The notes under the pieces: generated by a model | Database searches by the model: none | Seen by the model: only the letters and a program-made list of their open reading frames with translations | Told to the model about the DNA's origin: nothing | In this document: positions 9,263 to 18,270 of the stretch, piece after piece | Position numbering within the stretch: position 1 is the first letter of the stretch | Layout of the letters: each line of letters starts with the position of its first letter | Assembly (NCBI RefSeq): GCF_000820185.1 | Contig: NZ_CDCA01000010.1 | Location: 145,116 to 209,115, forward strand | Origin: Aeromonas tecta | GTDB taxonomy: Bacteria; Pseudomonadota; Gammaproteobacteria; Enterobacterales; Aeromonadaceae | DNA: 64,000 nt | Direction: 5' to 3' | Made by a program: the position numbers and the translations under genes

Positions 9263-10450
9263 TCACTCCTTCACGGGCCGTGACCACAGTCGCTTGACGC
9301 CCTGCCAATGGCGCAATCTGCGCTGCATCGGCCGCTCAAACCCTAGGTAACTCAGCCAGGAGATGCCAAGCAGCAGCGCCAGCATCAACAGGGTCGCGAG
9401 CACCCCCAGCAAGGGGCTGGTCTGGGCATACCACCAGTCGGTGAGACCGGGAGCCAGATAGTGAATGAGCTCGCAGCCTGTGAGCAGCACCAGGACGTGC
9501 CAGAGATAGAGGGAGTAGGAGAGATCCCCCAGCCAGTTGGTGAAGCGGTTGTCTAGCAGGCGCAGTAGCGGGCTCTGGCGCGCGTTTTGCGCCGCGGCAA
9601 TCCAGATCAGCAGCACATAGGAGCCAATCAGCAGCAGGGTCAATGGCGCCGTCATGGTGAATTGCAGCAGCACCCAGGGCAGGGCAAAGGCCAGCAACAG
9701 CGGTAGATCTCGCCCCATCATGGCCAGATGCTGGCTCGCCTTGACCCTGGGCAGCAGCCAGAGGCCGAGCACGAATTCACTCACCCCTCGTCCGACCGCC
9801 AGCACCCCGCTGGTGACATCCAGGGTGCCCTGGCGGTGAACGATAAATGCCAGCACCATCAATGCCAGCAGCGGGGCAAGGTGGCTCCAGCGGCTGCGGG
9901 TGACCGCGAGCGGGATGAGCAGCGGGAACAGCAGGTAGCTTATCCACTCCACGCTCAGGGACCAGGCGGCGAAGTTCCAGGTCAAGCCATGATCCGTGGC
10001 CACCTGCAGCAACAGAAAAGCGCTCGGCAGCGCCTCCACCGGGGTGAAGGGGGAGCCGAAGGCAGGCATGCCCTCCCACTCCCACATCTTGAACAGGGGA
10101 CCGGCGTAAAAGCCTATCTGATGCTGGGCCTTGTAGAGCTCCCAGCCGACCAGCAGCAACAGGGTGAGCAGATAGAGGGGGTAGACCCGGGTCAGCCGCA
10201 GCCAGAGAAAGCGGCCATAGCCAATGGTGCGGCGAGGGCCAGAGCAGGCCTCTCCATAAACGTGGGCCAGCACCAGCCCGCTCAGGATGAAGAAGAGATC
10301 GACCCAGAGGTAGCCGTTCTCGATGAGTTGTGTCACCTCGGCGATGGGCTCCTTCCACTGGGGAAATAGCAGCAACCTGGCGTGGAACAGCACCACCATC
10401 AGGGCAGCAATGCCCCGCAGCGGCGTTAACAGCGGCAATGATTGGTTCAT
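9263..10450 (-). CDS. Acyltransferase family 3 membrane protein (OafA/YrhL-like)
   Basis: A 395-residue polytopic membrane protein of the acyltransferase-3 family, which transfers acetyl or other acyl groups to cell-surface sugars. The family opening is present (LTPLRGIAALMVVLFHA, with the conserved arginine and histidine). It is followed by a series of about ten hydrophobic segments and the typical GDLSYSLYLWHVLVLL motif near the C-terminus. I start at MNQSLPLLT (10450); an upstream ATG at 10486 adds 12 residues that do not look conserved. The sugar substrate is unknown, and no polysaccharide locus is adjacent. Confidence 0.85.
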   Translation of the reverse strand: MNQSLPLLTPLRGIAALMVVLFHARLLLFPQWKEPIAEVTQLIENGYLWVDLFFILSGLVLAHVYGEACSGPRRTIGYGRFLWLRLTRVYPLYLLTLLLLVGWELYKAQHQIGFYAGPLFKMWEWEGMPAFGSPFTPVEALPSAFLLLQVATDHGLTWNFAAWSLSVEWISYLLFPLLIPLAVTRSRWSHLAPLLALMVLAFIVHRQGTLDVTSGVLAVGRGVSEFVLGLWLLPRVKASQHLAMMGRDLPLLLAFALPWVLLQFTMTAPLTLLLIGSYVLLIWIAAAQNARQSPLLRLLDNRFTNWLGDLSYSLYLWHVLVLLTGCELIHYLAPGLTDWWYAQTSPLLGVLATLLMLALLLGISWLSYLGFERPMQRRLRHWQGVKRLWSRPVKE

Positions 10451-10670
10451 GTTGGGACCCTTGTGATGTTCAGCTTGGCCTGACATCGTTTTTGTTGTTA
10501 TGCAGGCCCCTTGGGCCCGCAGCCTCGACTCATGGTGGTCACAGGCGGGATCAGAGTACGCAAGTGAGAGTCATACGGATGTGATTTTTATCATAAATAT
10601 GCATTGATGAAGACAAAACAGGCAGGGCCAGAGAGATGGTATGTACGCGGGGACGAGAGAGGGTTGGCGC

Positions 10671-10702
10671 ATAAAAAACAGGCCCGCAATGCGGGCCTGT
10701 TT
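10671..10702 (-). terminator. Terminator of rlmI
   Basis: A perfect stem ACAGGCCCGC / GCGGGCCTGT with a 3-base loop, followed on the minus strand by a T run, 40 bases after the rlmI stop. Confidence 0.9.
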
Positions 10703-10739
10703 GATCAGGATACTTGTGCTTTCACTGATCAGGAGTGGA

Positions 10740-11930
10740 TCAGCGGGCGCGTACCACCAGCCCCTTGAGGTAGAAACCTTCCGGATAGGCGGTGCCGATG
10801 GGGTGATCGGAAGCCTGGGACAGGAGCTCTAGGATCTGGGCATCGCGACCGGCGTCGAGCGCCGCATCCGCCACGATTTTCTGGAACAGGCTCTGCTCCA
10901 TCAGGCCGGAGCAGGAGTAGGTCAGCAGCACGCCGCCCGGCGCCAACAGCTGGAATGCCAGCATGTTGATGTCCTTGTAGCCACGGCAGGCACCCAGCAA
11001 CTGGGCCTTGCTCTCGGCAAACTTCGGCGGATCCAGCACGATGACATCGAACTTCTCGCCCTTCTCGCGGTATTCCCGCAGCAGCTTGAACACGTCGTGA
11101 CGCACGAACTGGGTGTTGCTGATGTCGAGACCGTTCAGCTCGGCGTTCTGGCGGGCCAGATCCAGCGCTGTCTGGGAGAGATCGACGTTGACCACTTCCT
11201 TGGCGCCGCCCTTGAGGGCATAGATGCCGAAGCCACCGGTGTAGCTGAAGCAGTTCAGCACCCGTTTGCCTTCGGTGTACTTGGAGGCCGCCTGGCGGTT
11301 GTCGCGCTGATCCAGATAGAAACCGGTCTTGTGACCATTGCGGATGTCTACCAGGATCTTGACGCCGTTCTCTTCGATCATCACGGGTTCGTTCGGAGTC
11401 TCACCATAGATGACGCCGGTGCGCTCTTTCAGGCCCTCTTTCTTGCGTACCGCCACATCGGAGCGCTCATAGATGCTGCACTCGGGGTAGAGGGTACGCA
11501 GGGCTTTCGTGATCAGCTCGCGCTGGAACTCGGTCCCGGCGGAGAGGAACTGACACACCAGAAAATCGGCGTAGCGATCGATGATCAGGCCCGGCAGGCC
11601 GTCCGACTCGGCGGAGCACAGGCGATAGCCGGTGAGACCCTGGCGCTTGATCAGCGCATCGCGGGCGGCCTGAGCATCGCTCAGCCGACGGATAAAGAAG
11701 TCCAGATCGATGGTCTCTTCTTTATCGAAGGTCCAGACCCGGGCGCGGATCTGGGAGCTGCCGGACCAGGCGCCACGGGCGAGCCACTTGCCATCGTTAC
11801 CGTAGATCTCGACGGTATCGCCGTCGATGGGGTTGCCCTGCACCTTGTCGATCCCCTTGGAGAAGATCCAGGGATGACGGCGCAGCAGGGATTTTTCGCG
11901 GCCTGGGACGAGATAGACGAATGTGCTCAT
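10740..11930 (-). CDS. rlmI: 23S rRNA m5C1962 methyltransferase
   Basis: RlmI methylates cytosine 1962 of 23S rRNA using S-adenosylmethionine. The N-terminal PUA domain begins [20 protein letters not shown]. The Rossmann methyltransferase domain includes the SAM-binding [13 protein letters not shown], the catalytic-loop [11 protein letters not shown] and the TYSCSGLM cysteine motif. From the ATG at 11930 the protein is 396 residues, the same as the E. coli enzyme. A longer upstream frame is not supported by family alignment. Confidence 0.95.
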   Translation of the reverse strand: MSTFVYLVPGREKSLLRRHPWIFSKGIDKVQGNPIDGDTVEIYGNDGKWLARGAWSGSSQIRARVWTFDKEETIDLDFFIRRLSDAQAARDALIKRQGLTGYRLCSAESDGLPGLIIDRYADFLVCQFLSAGTEFQRELITKALRTLYPECSIYERSDVAVRKKEGLKERTGVIYGETPNEPVMIEENGVKILVDIRNGHKTGFYLDQRDNRQAASKYTEGKRVLNCFSYTGGFGIYALKGGAKEVVNVDLSQTALDLARQNAELNGLDISNTQFVRHDVFKLLREYREKGEKFDVIVLDPPKFAESKAQLLGACRGYKDINMLAFQLLAPGGVLLTYSCSGLMEQSLFQKIVADAALDAGRDAQILELLSQASDHPIGTAYPEGFYLKGLVVRAR

Positions 11931-12263
11931 GAGTGTTTGCCGATACGAGGAAGAAGAGGGGGCATATTCTAGGGGCAATGGTCAGCTTACGCCAGCCTTG
12001 CCCCATGGCTTTTACTGACCTTCTTCGACCATTGGCGGCGCCGGACGCGTGGCCAATGTTAACCATATCGATAAACCTGAACCTTATCTGTCACTTGCCA
12101 GCAACAAACTTCTGCAATTGTTAGCCAGCTCGCGGTGCTACCCGCGAAAAGTGGGCACAGTATGTGCGCCGTCTGGCTCTTGTCAGCGGCATGCAACAAG
12201 GTGCTGCGACCGCGAGGTCGCCCAATATCACTGGCAACATAAACAAGAAAAGGAAGGCTTACC
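11931..12263. other. Divergent intergenic region rlmI / exeM
   Basis: A 333-bp non-coding stretch between divergent genes that should contain both promoters. A small GC hairpin (CGCGGT near 12130 and ACCGCG near 12209 could pair) and a strong Shine-Dalgarno (AAGGAAGG) before exeM are visible. Nothing else recognisable. Confidence 0.5.
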
Positions 12264-15200
12264 ATGTCAGGAAGACACTCTCTGCTGGCGCTCTCGATTG
12301 GGCTGGCATTGTCTGGACAGGTGCAGGCACAGCTGCTTATCACCGAATATCTGGAAGGATCCGGCAACAACAAGGCGGTGGAGCTGAGCAATCTCGGCGC
12401 CAGCGCCATCGATCTCGACCAATACCGGCTGGCCCTCTATGCCAATGGCCGTACCCTGGCGGCGGGCCCGACCAACAGTCTGGCCCTGCAAGGGACACTG
12501 GCCCCCGGCGCCAGTCTGGTGCTGGCCCACCCCTCGGCGCTGCCCGCTACCCTCGCCAAGGCCAACCAGACCAGCGGCAACCTGGTGTTCAATGGTGATG
12601 ATGGCCTGGTGCTCTATCAGGAGGACGATATAGTCGACAGCATCGGCCAGATCGGGGTGGATCCGGGCACGGCTTGGGTATCCGGCTCTGTCTCGACTCT
12701 GGACATGACCCTGCGCCGCAAGGCCAGCGTCAATGTGGGGCGCGTTGATGCAACGGCTACCTTCGATCCCGCCGCCGAATACCTGGCCTTTGCCAAGGAT
12801 GAGGTAAGCGGCCTCGGCTGCAGCGGCGAGCAGAGCTGTGATGGCAGCCAGCCGCCGGTGTTTGCCTGCCCGGTGGATACGCTCATCCCGGTGCCCGCCA
12901 TCCAGGGCAACGGTGATCGCAGTCCGCTGGTGCCGGCCGGCAAGTTTGAATCCGAGACGGCCTATGCCACCCGTGGGGTGGTGACTCAGGTGGTGAACGG
13001 TCTCTACAAGGGCTTCTTCATTCAGGACCCGCAGGGGGATGGCGATCCCGCGAGCTCCGATGGCCTGTTCGTGCAGAGCACCACGGTCAGCCCCGAGATG
13101 GTGCCCGGCGCCGAGGTGTGTGTCTCTGGCAAGGTGAAGGAGTACTACAACCAGACCCAGCTCAGCGCCGATGCCATGACGGTGACCCAACCCATGGTGG
13201 GTCTCATCCCCGCGCTGGATCTGGTGCCGGTGGCGGGGGAGAGTCTGACTGCGCTGCTTGAGCGTCACGAGGGGATGCGGGTACGACTGGTGCTGGCTTC
13301 CAGCTTGGTGGTCACTCGCAACTTCAGTTTTGATTACGACGGCAAACGCAACAACCTGGTGCTGGCCTACGGTGCGCCGCTCATCAAATCGACCCAGAAA
13401 TTCCCGGCCATGAGCGAGCAGGCGAGCCAATGGGCCGAGCGTAACCGGGTGAACCAGCTGGTGGTGGAGACCGATACCAAGGCGCCGGACGGCGTGCTGC
13501 CCTGGTATCCTGCCTTCGATGCCGAGCAGGGGTATCTGCGCATAGGCGATCGCTTAAGCAATCTGGAGGGGGCCATCGGTTACTCCTACGACCTCTACCG
13601 GCTGGTGGCGGACAACCGGATAAGCCCGGCGGACGTGGATCACAGTGGTTGGGACAGGGTCGAGACCCCAGAGCTTGCCACGGCGGGGGATCTGCGGGTG
13701 GCGAGCTTCAACGTGCTCAACTTCTTCACCACGGTGGTCGGCGGCGATGCCAACCCCACCAACAGCAACCGGGGCGCCCTGACGGTGGGTGAGTTCGAGT
13801 TGCAGCGCACCAAGATCGTCAGCGCCATCACTCGCCTCAACGCCGACGTGGTGGGGCTGATGGAGATTGAGAACAACGGCTACGGTGACAACTCCGCTAT
13901 CGCCAACCTGGTGGGGGCCCTCAACGCCGCCCTGCCGGACGAGCAGGATCACTACGCCTTCGTTCACTCCCCCGATGATAAGCCCATGGGCACAGACGCC
14001 ATCACGGTGGGGCTCATCTACAAGCCCGCCAGGGTCAGCCTGGACGGCGGTGCTCAGTTGATCCCGCTACCGGTGCAGGTGGCCGAGGCCATCGACGGCG
14101 CTGGCAAGACGGTCAGCATCCAGCAAGGCATGCGCGACTCCCTGCTGCAGCGCTTCACCTCGCCCAAGGGGGATGCGCCGCTGACCCTGGTGGTCAATCA
14201 CCTCAAATCCAAGGGCTCGGCCTGTTATGAGGACTACCCGGACTATGTGACTGCCGATCCCCAGGATGGGCAGGGTCACTGCAACGCGCTGCGGGTCTCT
14301 GCCGCCAAGGTGCTGGGGGAGCGGCTCAAGCAGGAGGTCGGGGATCTGCTGGTGATGGGCGATCTCAACGCCTACGGGCTGGAAGATCCGGTGCGGGTGC
14401 TGACGGATTACGATCCTGCCGCCCAATCACGCCAGATCATGAGCGCCGCCTTCACCCAGCTGGCGGGCCAGCCCTATGAGGAGCAGGCCACTGCGGTGGG
14501 CAAGGGGGCCGGGCTTATCAACCTCAACACCCAGTTCCACGGCACCGACACCTACTCCTACAGCTATGAGGGGGAGCTCGGCAATCTGGATCATGCGCTG
14601 GCAAACCCGAGCCTGGCGAAGAAGGTCGTCGGCATCGAGGATTGGCACATCAACTCGGCCGAGAGCAACTTCTTCGAGTACGGCAAGAAGTTCTCGGGTC
14701 AGCTCGGCAAGTCAGAGGGGCCGTTCAGCGCCTCCGATCATGATCCCGTGCTGGTGGCCATCCAGTATCCGCTGCCCTCGACCGGGGAGCTGAGCCTCAC
14801 CACGAGCGCGGCCAGTGTGGAGGAGGGCAGCATGCTGACTCTGGCGGTGCAGCGCAAGGGAGGCAGCCGTGGCGCCGCCAGCGTCAGCTGGACGGTGCAG
14901 TATGGCAGCGCCGACAGCCAGGATGTGGCACCAGTCAGTGGTGTGTTGAACTGGTCTGATGGTGATAAGCAGGACAAAACACTGCAAATACCGATACTCA
15001 CCGACACGAAAAACGAGGGAGACGAGACCTTCACCCTGTTATTGCAGGAGGCGAGCGGGGCGACTCTGGGTGCCCAGTCCCAGACGCTGGTGACCATCAA
15101 GGACAAGATGGCGGCGTCCACCATTGCCCTGCAGAGCGCCGCCATCAAGGTGAGCGAAGGTGACTGGCTGGTCGAGATCCCGCTGGTGCGCAGCGGCGAT

Positions 15201-15479
15201 CTGAGCAAGCCTGCCCGTGCCCAGCTGGCGCTCGACGGCATGACGGCCCGTTGGGGGTTGGATTTCCTGCCCTGGTTCGGCCAATCCGTGAATTGGGCCG
15301 CCGGTGAGGGTGGGGTCAAGTCCATCAAGGTGCTTGTCATCGATGACTGGTTTGTGGAGCCGACCGAGCAGTTCAGGGTCAGCCTGCAGCGACTGCAAGG
15401 GGCGCATGCCGGCGACCAGCAAGAGACCCTGGTCGATATCAAGGACAATGACAAGTCCTGGTGGCCCTTCGGGCGCTGA
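12264..15479 (+). CDS. exeM: ExeM/NucH-family secreted endonuclease with Calx-beta repeats
   Basis: A 1071-residue exported nuclease. A signal peptide (MSGRHSLLALSIGLALSGQ, cleavage after VQA) is followed by a lamin-tail domain (LITEYLEGSGNNKAVELSN), then an OB-fold DNA-binding region of the NucH/YhcR type (near residues 210-330). The endonuclease/exonuclease/phosphatase domain occupies about 475-830, with its metal and catalytic motifs (LRVASFNVLNFF, GLMEIENN, MGDLNAYG, SDHDPV). The C-terminus has two Calx-beta-like modules (near 840-940 and 955-1065), which often bind calcium. Homologues release DNA from extracellular matrix and leave by type II secretion. Unlike several relatives, no hydrophobic GlyGly-CTERM anchor ends the protein, so it is probably released. 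Confidence 0.87.
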   Translation: MSGRHSLLALSIGLALSGQVQAQLLITEYLEGSGNNKAVELSNLGASAIDLDQYRLALYANGRTLAAGPTNSLALQGTLAPGASLVLAHPSALPATLAKANQTSGNLVFNGDDGLVLYQEDDIVDSIGQIGVDPGTAWVSGSVSTLDMTLRRKASVNVGRVDATATFDPAAEYLAFAKDEVSGLGCSGEQSCDGSQPPVFACPVDTLIPVPAIQGNGDRSPLVPAGKFESETAYATRGVVTQVVNGLYKGFFIQDPQGDGDPASSDGLFVQSTTVSPEMVPGAEVCVSGKVKEYYNQTQLSADAMTVTQPMVGLIPALDLVPVAGESLTALLERHEGMRVRLVLASSLVVTRNFSFDYDGKRNNLVLAYGAPLIKSTQKFPAMSEQASQWAERNRVNQLVVETDTKAPDGVLPWYPAFDAEQGYLRIGDRLSNLEGAIGYSYDLYRLVADNRISPADVDHSGWDRVETPELATAGDLRVASFNVLNFFTTVVGGDANPTNSNRGALTVGEFELQRTKIVSAITRLNADVVGLMEIENNGYGDNSAIANLVGALNAALPDEQDHYAFVHSPDDKPMGTDAITVGLIYKPARVSLDGGAQLIPLPVQVAEAIDGAGKTVSIQQGMRDSLLQRFTSPKGDAPLTLVVNHLKSKGSACYEDYPDYVTADPQDGQGHCNALRVSAAKVLGERLKQEVGDLLVMGDLNAYGLEDPVRVLTDYDPAAQSRQIMSAAFTQLAGQPYEEQATAVGKGAGLINLNTQFHGTDTYSYSYEGELGNLDHALANPSLAKKVVGIEDWHINSAESNFFEYGKKFSGQLGKSEGPFSASDHDPVLVAIQYPLPSTGELSLTTSAASVEEGSMLTLAVQRKGGSRGAASVSWTVQYGSADSQDVAPVSGVLNWSDGDKQDKTLQIPILTDTKNEGDETFTLLLQEASGATLGAQSQTLVTIKDKMAASTIALQSAAIKVSEGDWLVEIPLVRSGDLSKPARAQLALDGMTARWGLDFLPWFGQSVNWAAGEGGVKSIKVLVIDDWFVEPTEQFRVSLQRLQGAHAGDQQETLVDIKDNDKSWWPFGR

Positions 15480-15496
15480 GCCAACCTGATGCGTTG

Positions 15497-15521
15497 AAGG
15501 GACCCTCGGGTCCCTTTTTTA
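15497..15521 (+). terminator. Terminator of exeM
   Basis: The stem AAGGGACC / GGTCCCTT with a short CTCG loop and a T run begins 18 bases after the stop codon. Confidence 0.9.
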
Positions 15522-15567
15522 TCAGCAGCGGTGTGCATCCTCACCCTAAGCGGTAAACGCGCGCCAA

Positions 15568-15598
15568 TGAAAAAGGCCATCCGTGGGATGGCCTTTGC
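15568..15598 (-). terminator. Terminator of the chemoreceptor gene
   Basis: The stem AAGGCCATCC / GGATGGCCTT with a T run on the minus strand, 22 bases beyond the gene end. Confidence 0.85.
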
Positions 15599-15619
15599 TT
15601 GTCTGCGTTGTCGCGTCCG

Positions 15620-17050
15620 TTAAATCTTGAGCCCCGTCATGGCCTGGCCGAGCTCGGTGGCGGTGGCCTTGAGGCCGGCGGTGCCGGCGACCGAGGCGCT
15701 GGCCGACTCTTCTACCCGGCTCGCCTCGTGGCGCACCTGATCCAGATTGCGGGTGATCTCCTCGGCGACCGAGCTCTGCTCCTCGCTGGAGGTGGCGATC
15801 TGGGTGCTCATCTCCAGCACCGCGTCGCTGTGGCTGCTCAGCTTGTCGATGTCTTGTCCCACTTCGGTGATGAGCGCCTGGCTGCTGGCGGCGCGCCCGA
15901 CTGTCTTCTCCATGATGTCGTTGAGGGCGCCGGTACCGGCTTGCAGCTCTTCAATCATCTGCTGGATCTCCACCGTGGCCTGTTGGGTGCGGCTGGCGAG
16001 GGTACGCACCTCATCGGCCACCACCGCGAAGCCACGACCCTGTTCACCGGCCCGGGCGGCTTCGATGGCGGCGTTGAGTGCCAGCAGGTTGGTCTGCTGG
16101 GAGATGGCGTTGATGACGCTGACCACCTCGTTGATGCGATTGGCGTTGTGGGTCAGCCGCTCGACGGCGCCGGAGGCGTTGCCTATCTCATCCGCCAGGG
16201 TACTGATGGCGCTAATAGTACGCGCCACCCGCTCGGCGCCGTTGGCGGCCTCTTCACTGGATTGGCGGGTCTGCAACAGGGTGTCGTTGGCGTTGCGCGC
16301 CACTTCCCGAATGGCGGCGGACATCTGCTCCATGGCGGCGGCCAGGGAGTCCATGTGCTGGCGCTGGGCGCGGGCCAGGGTTTCGCCGTCGCTGGCGTGC
16401 TCGCGAAACTCGTCGGCGGCCATGGTCAGCGCCTCGGCAGACTCTTCCACCAGCTGCACTATCTTGTGCTGGCGATCGGTGAACTTGTCGATGCTGCCAG
16501 CCAGGATGGAAAACTCGTCTCGTACCGGGAAGAAGTTGAGGCGGAAGGTGAGATCCCCGCCCGCCACCGTCTGCAGTGCCTTGTTGGTGGAGTAGAGCGC
16601 GCCGGAGACGAAGGTCATCAGGTAGTGGGTGATGAGCGCCAGCAGGGCGGCCAGCACGGCGATGATGGTGAGGGCGGTGCCCTGACCATCCCACATGGAG
16701 TAACGGCTGGCATCCAGGGTGCCGGTGACAAACCCGGCCTGGCCTGCGCTCGCGCTGACGCTGTAATGATCCCCCTGCTGAGTCAGACCCGGGTTACCGG
16801 TCTGGCTCAGGGTCAGCTCGGCGGGCAGCGTGAGGGTCGGCTGCTGGCTCACCAGCTGCGCCGTGGTCTCGACCCGCTGCTTGAGCTGATCCAGTCTTAC
16901 CTGCATCTGCTGATCGTGGCCATCGGCCAGCAGGTACCAGGTGAGGGCGGCGATGAACAGGAGGGGACACCAGAAGGTGATGAGAAATTTTTCGCTGATC
17001 GTGAGGTGAATGAGATAGCGGTCAACCCACCGAAATTTTACTTCTTTCAT
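15620..17050 (-). CDS. Methyl-accepting chemotaxis protein
   Basis: A 476-residue membrane chemoreceptor. It has one transmembrane helix near residues 22-40 ([20 protein letters not shown]) and a small periplasmic sensor of about 90 residues. A second helix (around 130-155, [19 protein letters not shown]) is followed by a HAMP-like linker and the highly conserved cytoplasmic hairpin ([20 protein letters not shown], then [15 protein letters not shown]). It probably signals to the CheA kinase. No C-terminal CheR-binding pentapeptide is visible. The start at MKEVKFRW (17050) has an AGGA site upstream. The ligand is unknown. Confidence 0.93.
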   Translation of the reverse strand: MKEVKFRWVDRYLIHLTISEKFLITFWCPLLFIAALTWYLLADGHDQQMQVRLDQLKQRVETTAQLVSQQPTLTLPAELTLSQTGNPGLTQQGDHYSVSASAGQAGFVTGTLDASRYSMWDGQGTALTIIAVLAALLALITHYLMTFVSGALYSTNKALQTVAGGDLTFRLNFFPVRDEFSILAGSIDKFTDRQHKIVQLVEESAEALTMAADEFREHASDGETLARAQRQHMDSLAAAMEQMSAAIREVARNANDTLLQTRQSSEEAANGAERVARTISAISTLADEIGNASGAVERLTHNANRINEVVSVINAISQQTNLLALNAAIEAARAGEQGRGFAVVADEVRTLASRTQQATVEIQQMIEELQAGTGALNDIMEKTVGRAASSQALITEVGQDIDKLSSHSDAVLEMSTQIATSSEEQSSVAEEITRNLDQVRHEASRVEESASASVAGTAGLKATATELGQAMTGLKI

Positions 17051-17132
17051 AATGATATTGCGTCCTGCAGGGGGAGAGTGTCGCACTCATTATCGCCTTG
17101 GAGGGAAATTTCTTAAGGGAAAGGTGCTGAAA

Positions 17133-17405
17133 ATGGGAGAGCAATCGTTTGTCATCCGAGTCTGGGGCCAGGTTCAAGGGGTCGGATTTCGTTACTTCAC
17201 CCGCGAGCGAGCCCTGCAACTGGGACTGAGGGGTCATGCCTACAACCTGGAAGATGGCTCGGTCGAAGTCCTCATCGCCGGCCCCGAGCATCAGGTACAG
17301 ATGATGTTGGGTTGGCTTGAACACGGGCCCCGCACGGCGACCGTCACCAGAATGGAATGTGCCGAGGCTGCGCCGCCCACGGGCGCCGGCTTTCATACCA
17401 ACTAA
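17133..17405 (+). CDS. Acylphosphatase
   Basis: A 90-residue acylphosphatase that hydrolyses carboxyl-phosphate bonds such as acetyl phosphate. The family signature is clear: VWGQVQGVGFRYFTRERA contains the phosphate-binding loop and catalytic arginine, and GHAYNLEDGSVEVLIAG carries the catalytic asparagine (N in place of the usual RN spacing, Y-N). The ATG at 17133 gives a normal family length. The next gene follows after 18 bp. Confidence 0.93.
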   Translation: MGEQSFVIRVWGQVQGVGFRYFTRERALQLGLRGHAYNLEDGSVEVLIAGPEHQVQMMLGWLEHGPRTATVTRMECAEAAPPTGAGFHTN

Positions 17406-17423
17406 CAGAGCAGAGGCGAGAGC

Positions 17424-18182
17424 ATGGAGATGATGGTGCAGACGACATGGCTGGAGCAGGCGCGCCGGCTCATCAGTCAATACGAGGCTGCCACCCTGGC
17501 CCTGCGCCAGCAGGCAGAGCCGGTCGAGGTACATGCCTACCGGATCGCGGCCCGTCGGCTGTTGGCCTTGCTCGCCCTATGGCGACCATTGATCCATCAG
17601 CCCGGGTTGGAGCGGCGCTTGCTGCGAGCAACGGCCACGCTTTCGGCCCTGCGCGATGCCCAGGTGTATGAGGAGCGCTTCGGTGGCAAGCCCCATGGGC
17701 TCTCTGTTCCCCCCGTCCCCATGTTGACGGTACGGTTGGATCGCTGGCTGGATCGTTTGGCGCTGGTGCCCGCCGACTTCAATCCCTTGCCGCTGTTTCA
17801 GATGCAGCTGGCACTGCGTCTGGCGGATGGGTTGGCCGAGCCAGGGCTGGACGCTGCCTCAGTCAGTGACAAGTGTCAGCTTCGCCATTGGCACAAGTTG
17901 CGGCTGATCCTCAAGCAGACTCGCTATGGGGTGGAGCTGCTGCTCGATCAGGGAGCAGGGGATCCGGCCTGGTTGTCCATGCTGGTCAGCTGGCAGGAGC
18001 GGCTTGGTCAGCTGCAGGACGGTCGACAGTGGCTCAAGCGGTTGGGCCGCAAGCGCGGCAATGACAAGCGCCAACGCCAGCAGCAGCGACTCAAGGCGGC
18101 GATGCACTGCCAGCTACAACAACTGGACTGCCAGCAGGCAGAGTTGGTGGGGCTGAGAATGGCAATGCAGCGGGTGGTCTGA
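17424..18182 (+). CDS. CHAD domain-containing protein
   Basis: A 252-residue alpha-helical protein with a CHAD domain, a fold rich in conserved histidine and arginine that binds inorganic polyphosphate. The first helix pair (VHAYRIAARRLLALLALWRP, then LRDAQVYEE) is typical. The matching C-terminal half (LRHWHKLRLILKQTRYGVEL) forms the second repeat. No CYTH triphosphatase domain is attached. It sits 18 bp after the acylphosphatase gene, so the two phosphate-related genes may be co-transcribed. The biological role is inferred from the family only. Confidence 0.85.
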   Translation: MEMMVQTTWLEQARRLISQYEAATLALRQQAEPVEVHAYRIAARRLLALLALWRPLIHQPGLERRLLRATATLSALRDAQVYEERFGGKPHGLSVPPVPMLTVRLDRWLDRLALVPADFNPLPLFQMQLALRLADGLAEPGLDAASVSDKCQLRHWHKLRLILKQTRYGVELLLDQGAGDPAWLSMLVSWQERLGQLQDGRQWLKRLGRKRGNDKRQRQQQRLKAAMHCQLQQLDCQQAELVGLRMAMQRVV

Positions 18183-18215
18183 GAGGCGCTTGCAGCGAGT
18201 CTGCCTAACGCCAAA

Positions 18216-18248
18216 TAAAAAGAGAGGCCCTAGGGCCTCTCTTTTTTG
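18216..18248. terminator. Bidirectional terminator between CHAD gene and metG
   Basis: A near-perfect palindrome AAGAGAGGCCC / GGGCCTCTCTT flanked by A and T runs serves both convergent genes. Confidence 0.9.
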
Positions 18249-18270
18249 GTCACCGCGTGACGATCTGCGC

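Noticed and set aside
12267-13430. Long minus-strand frame opposite exeM
   Set aside because: A shadow of high-GC coding sequence. No family motifs on that strand.
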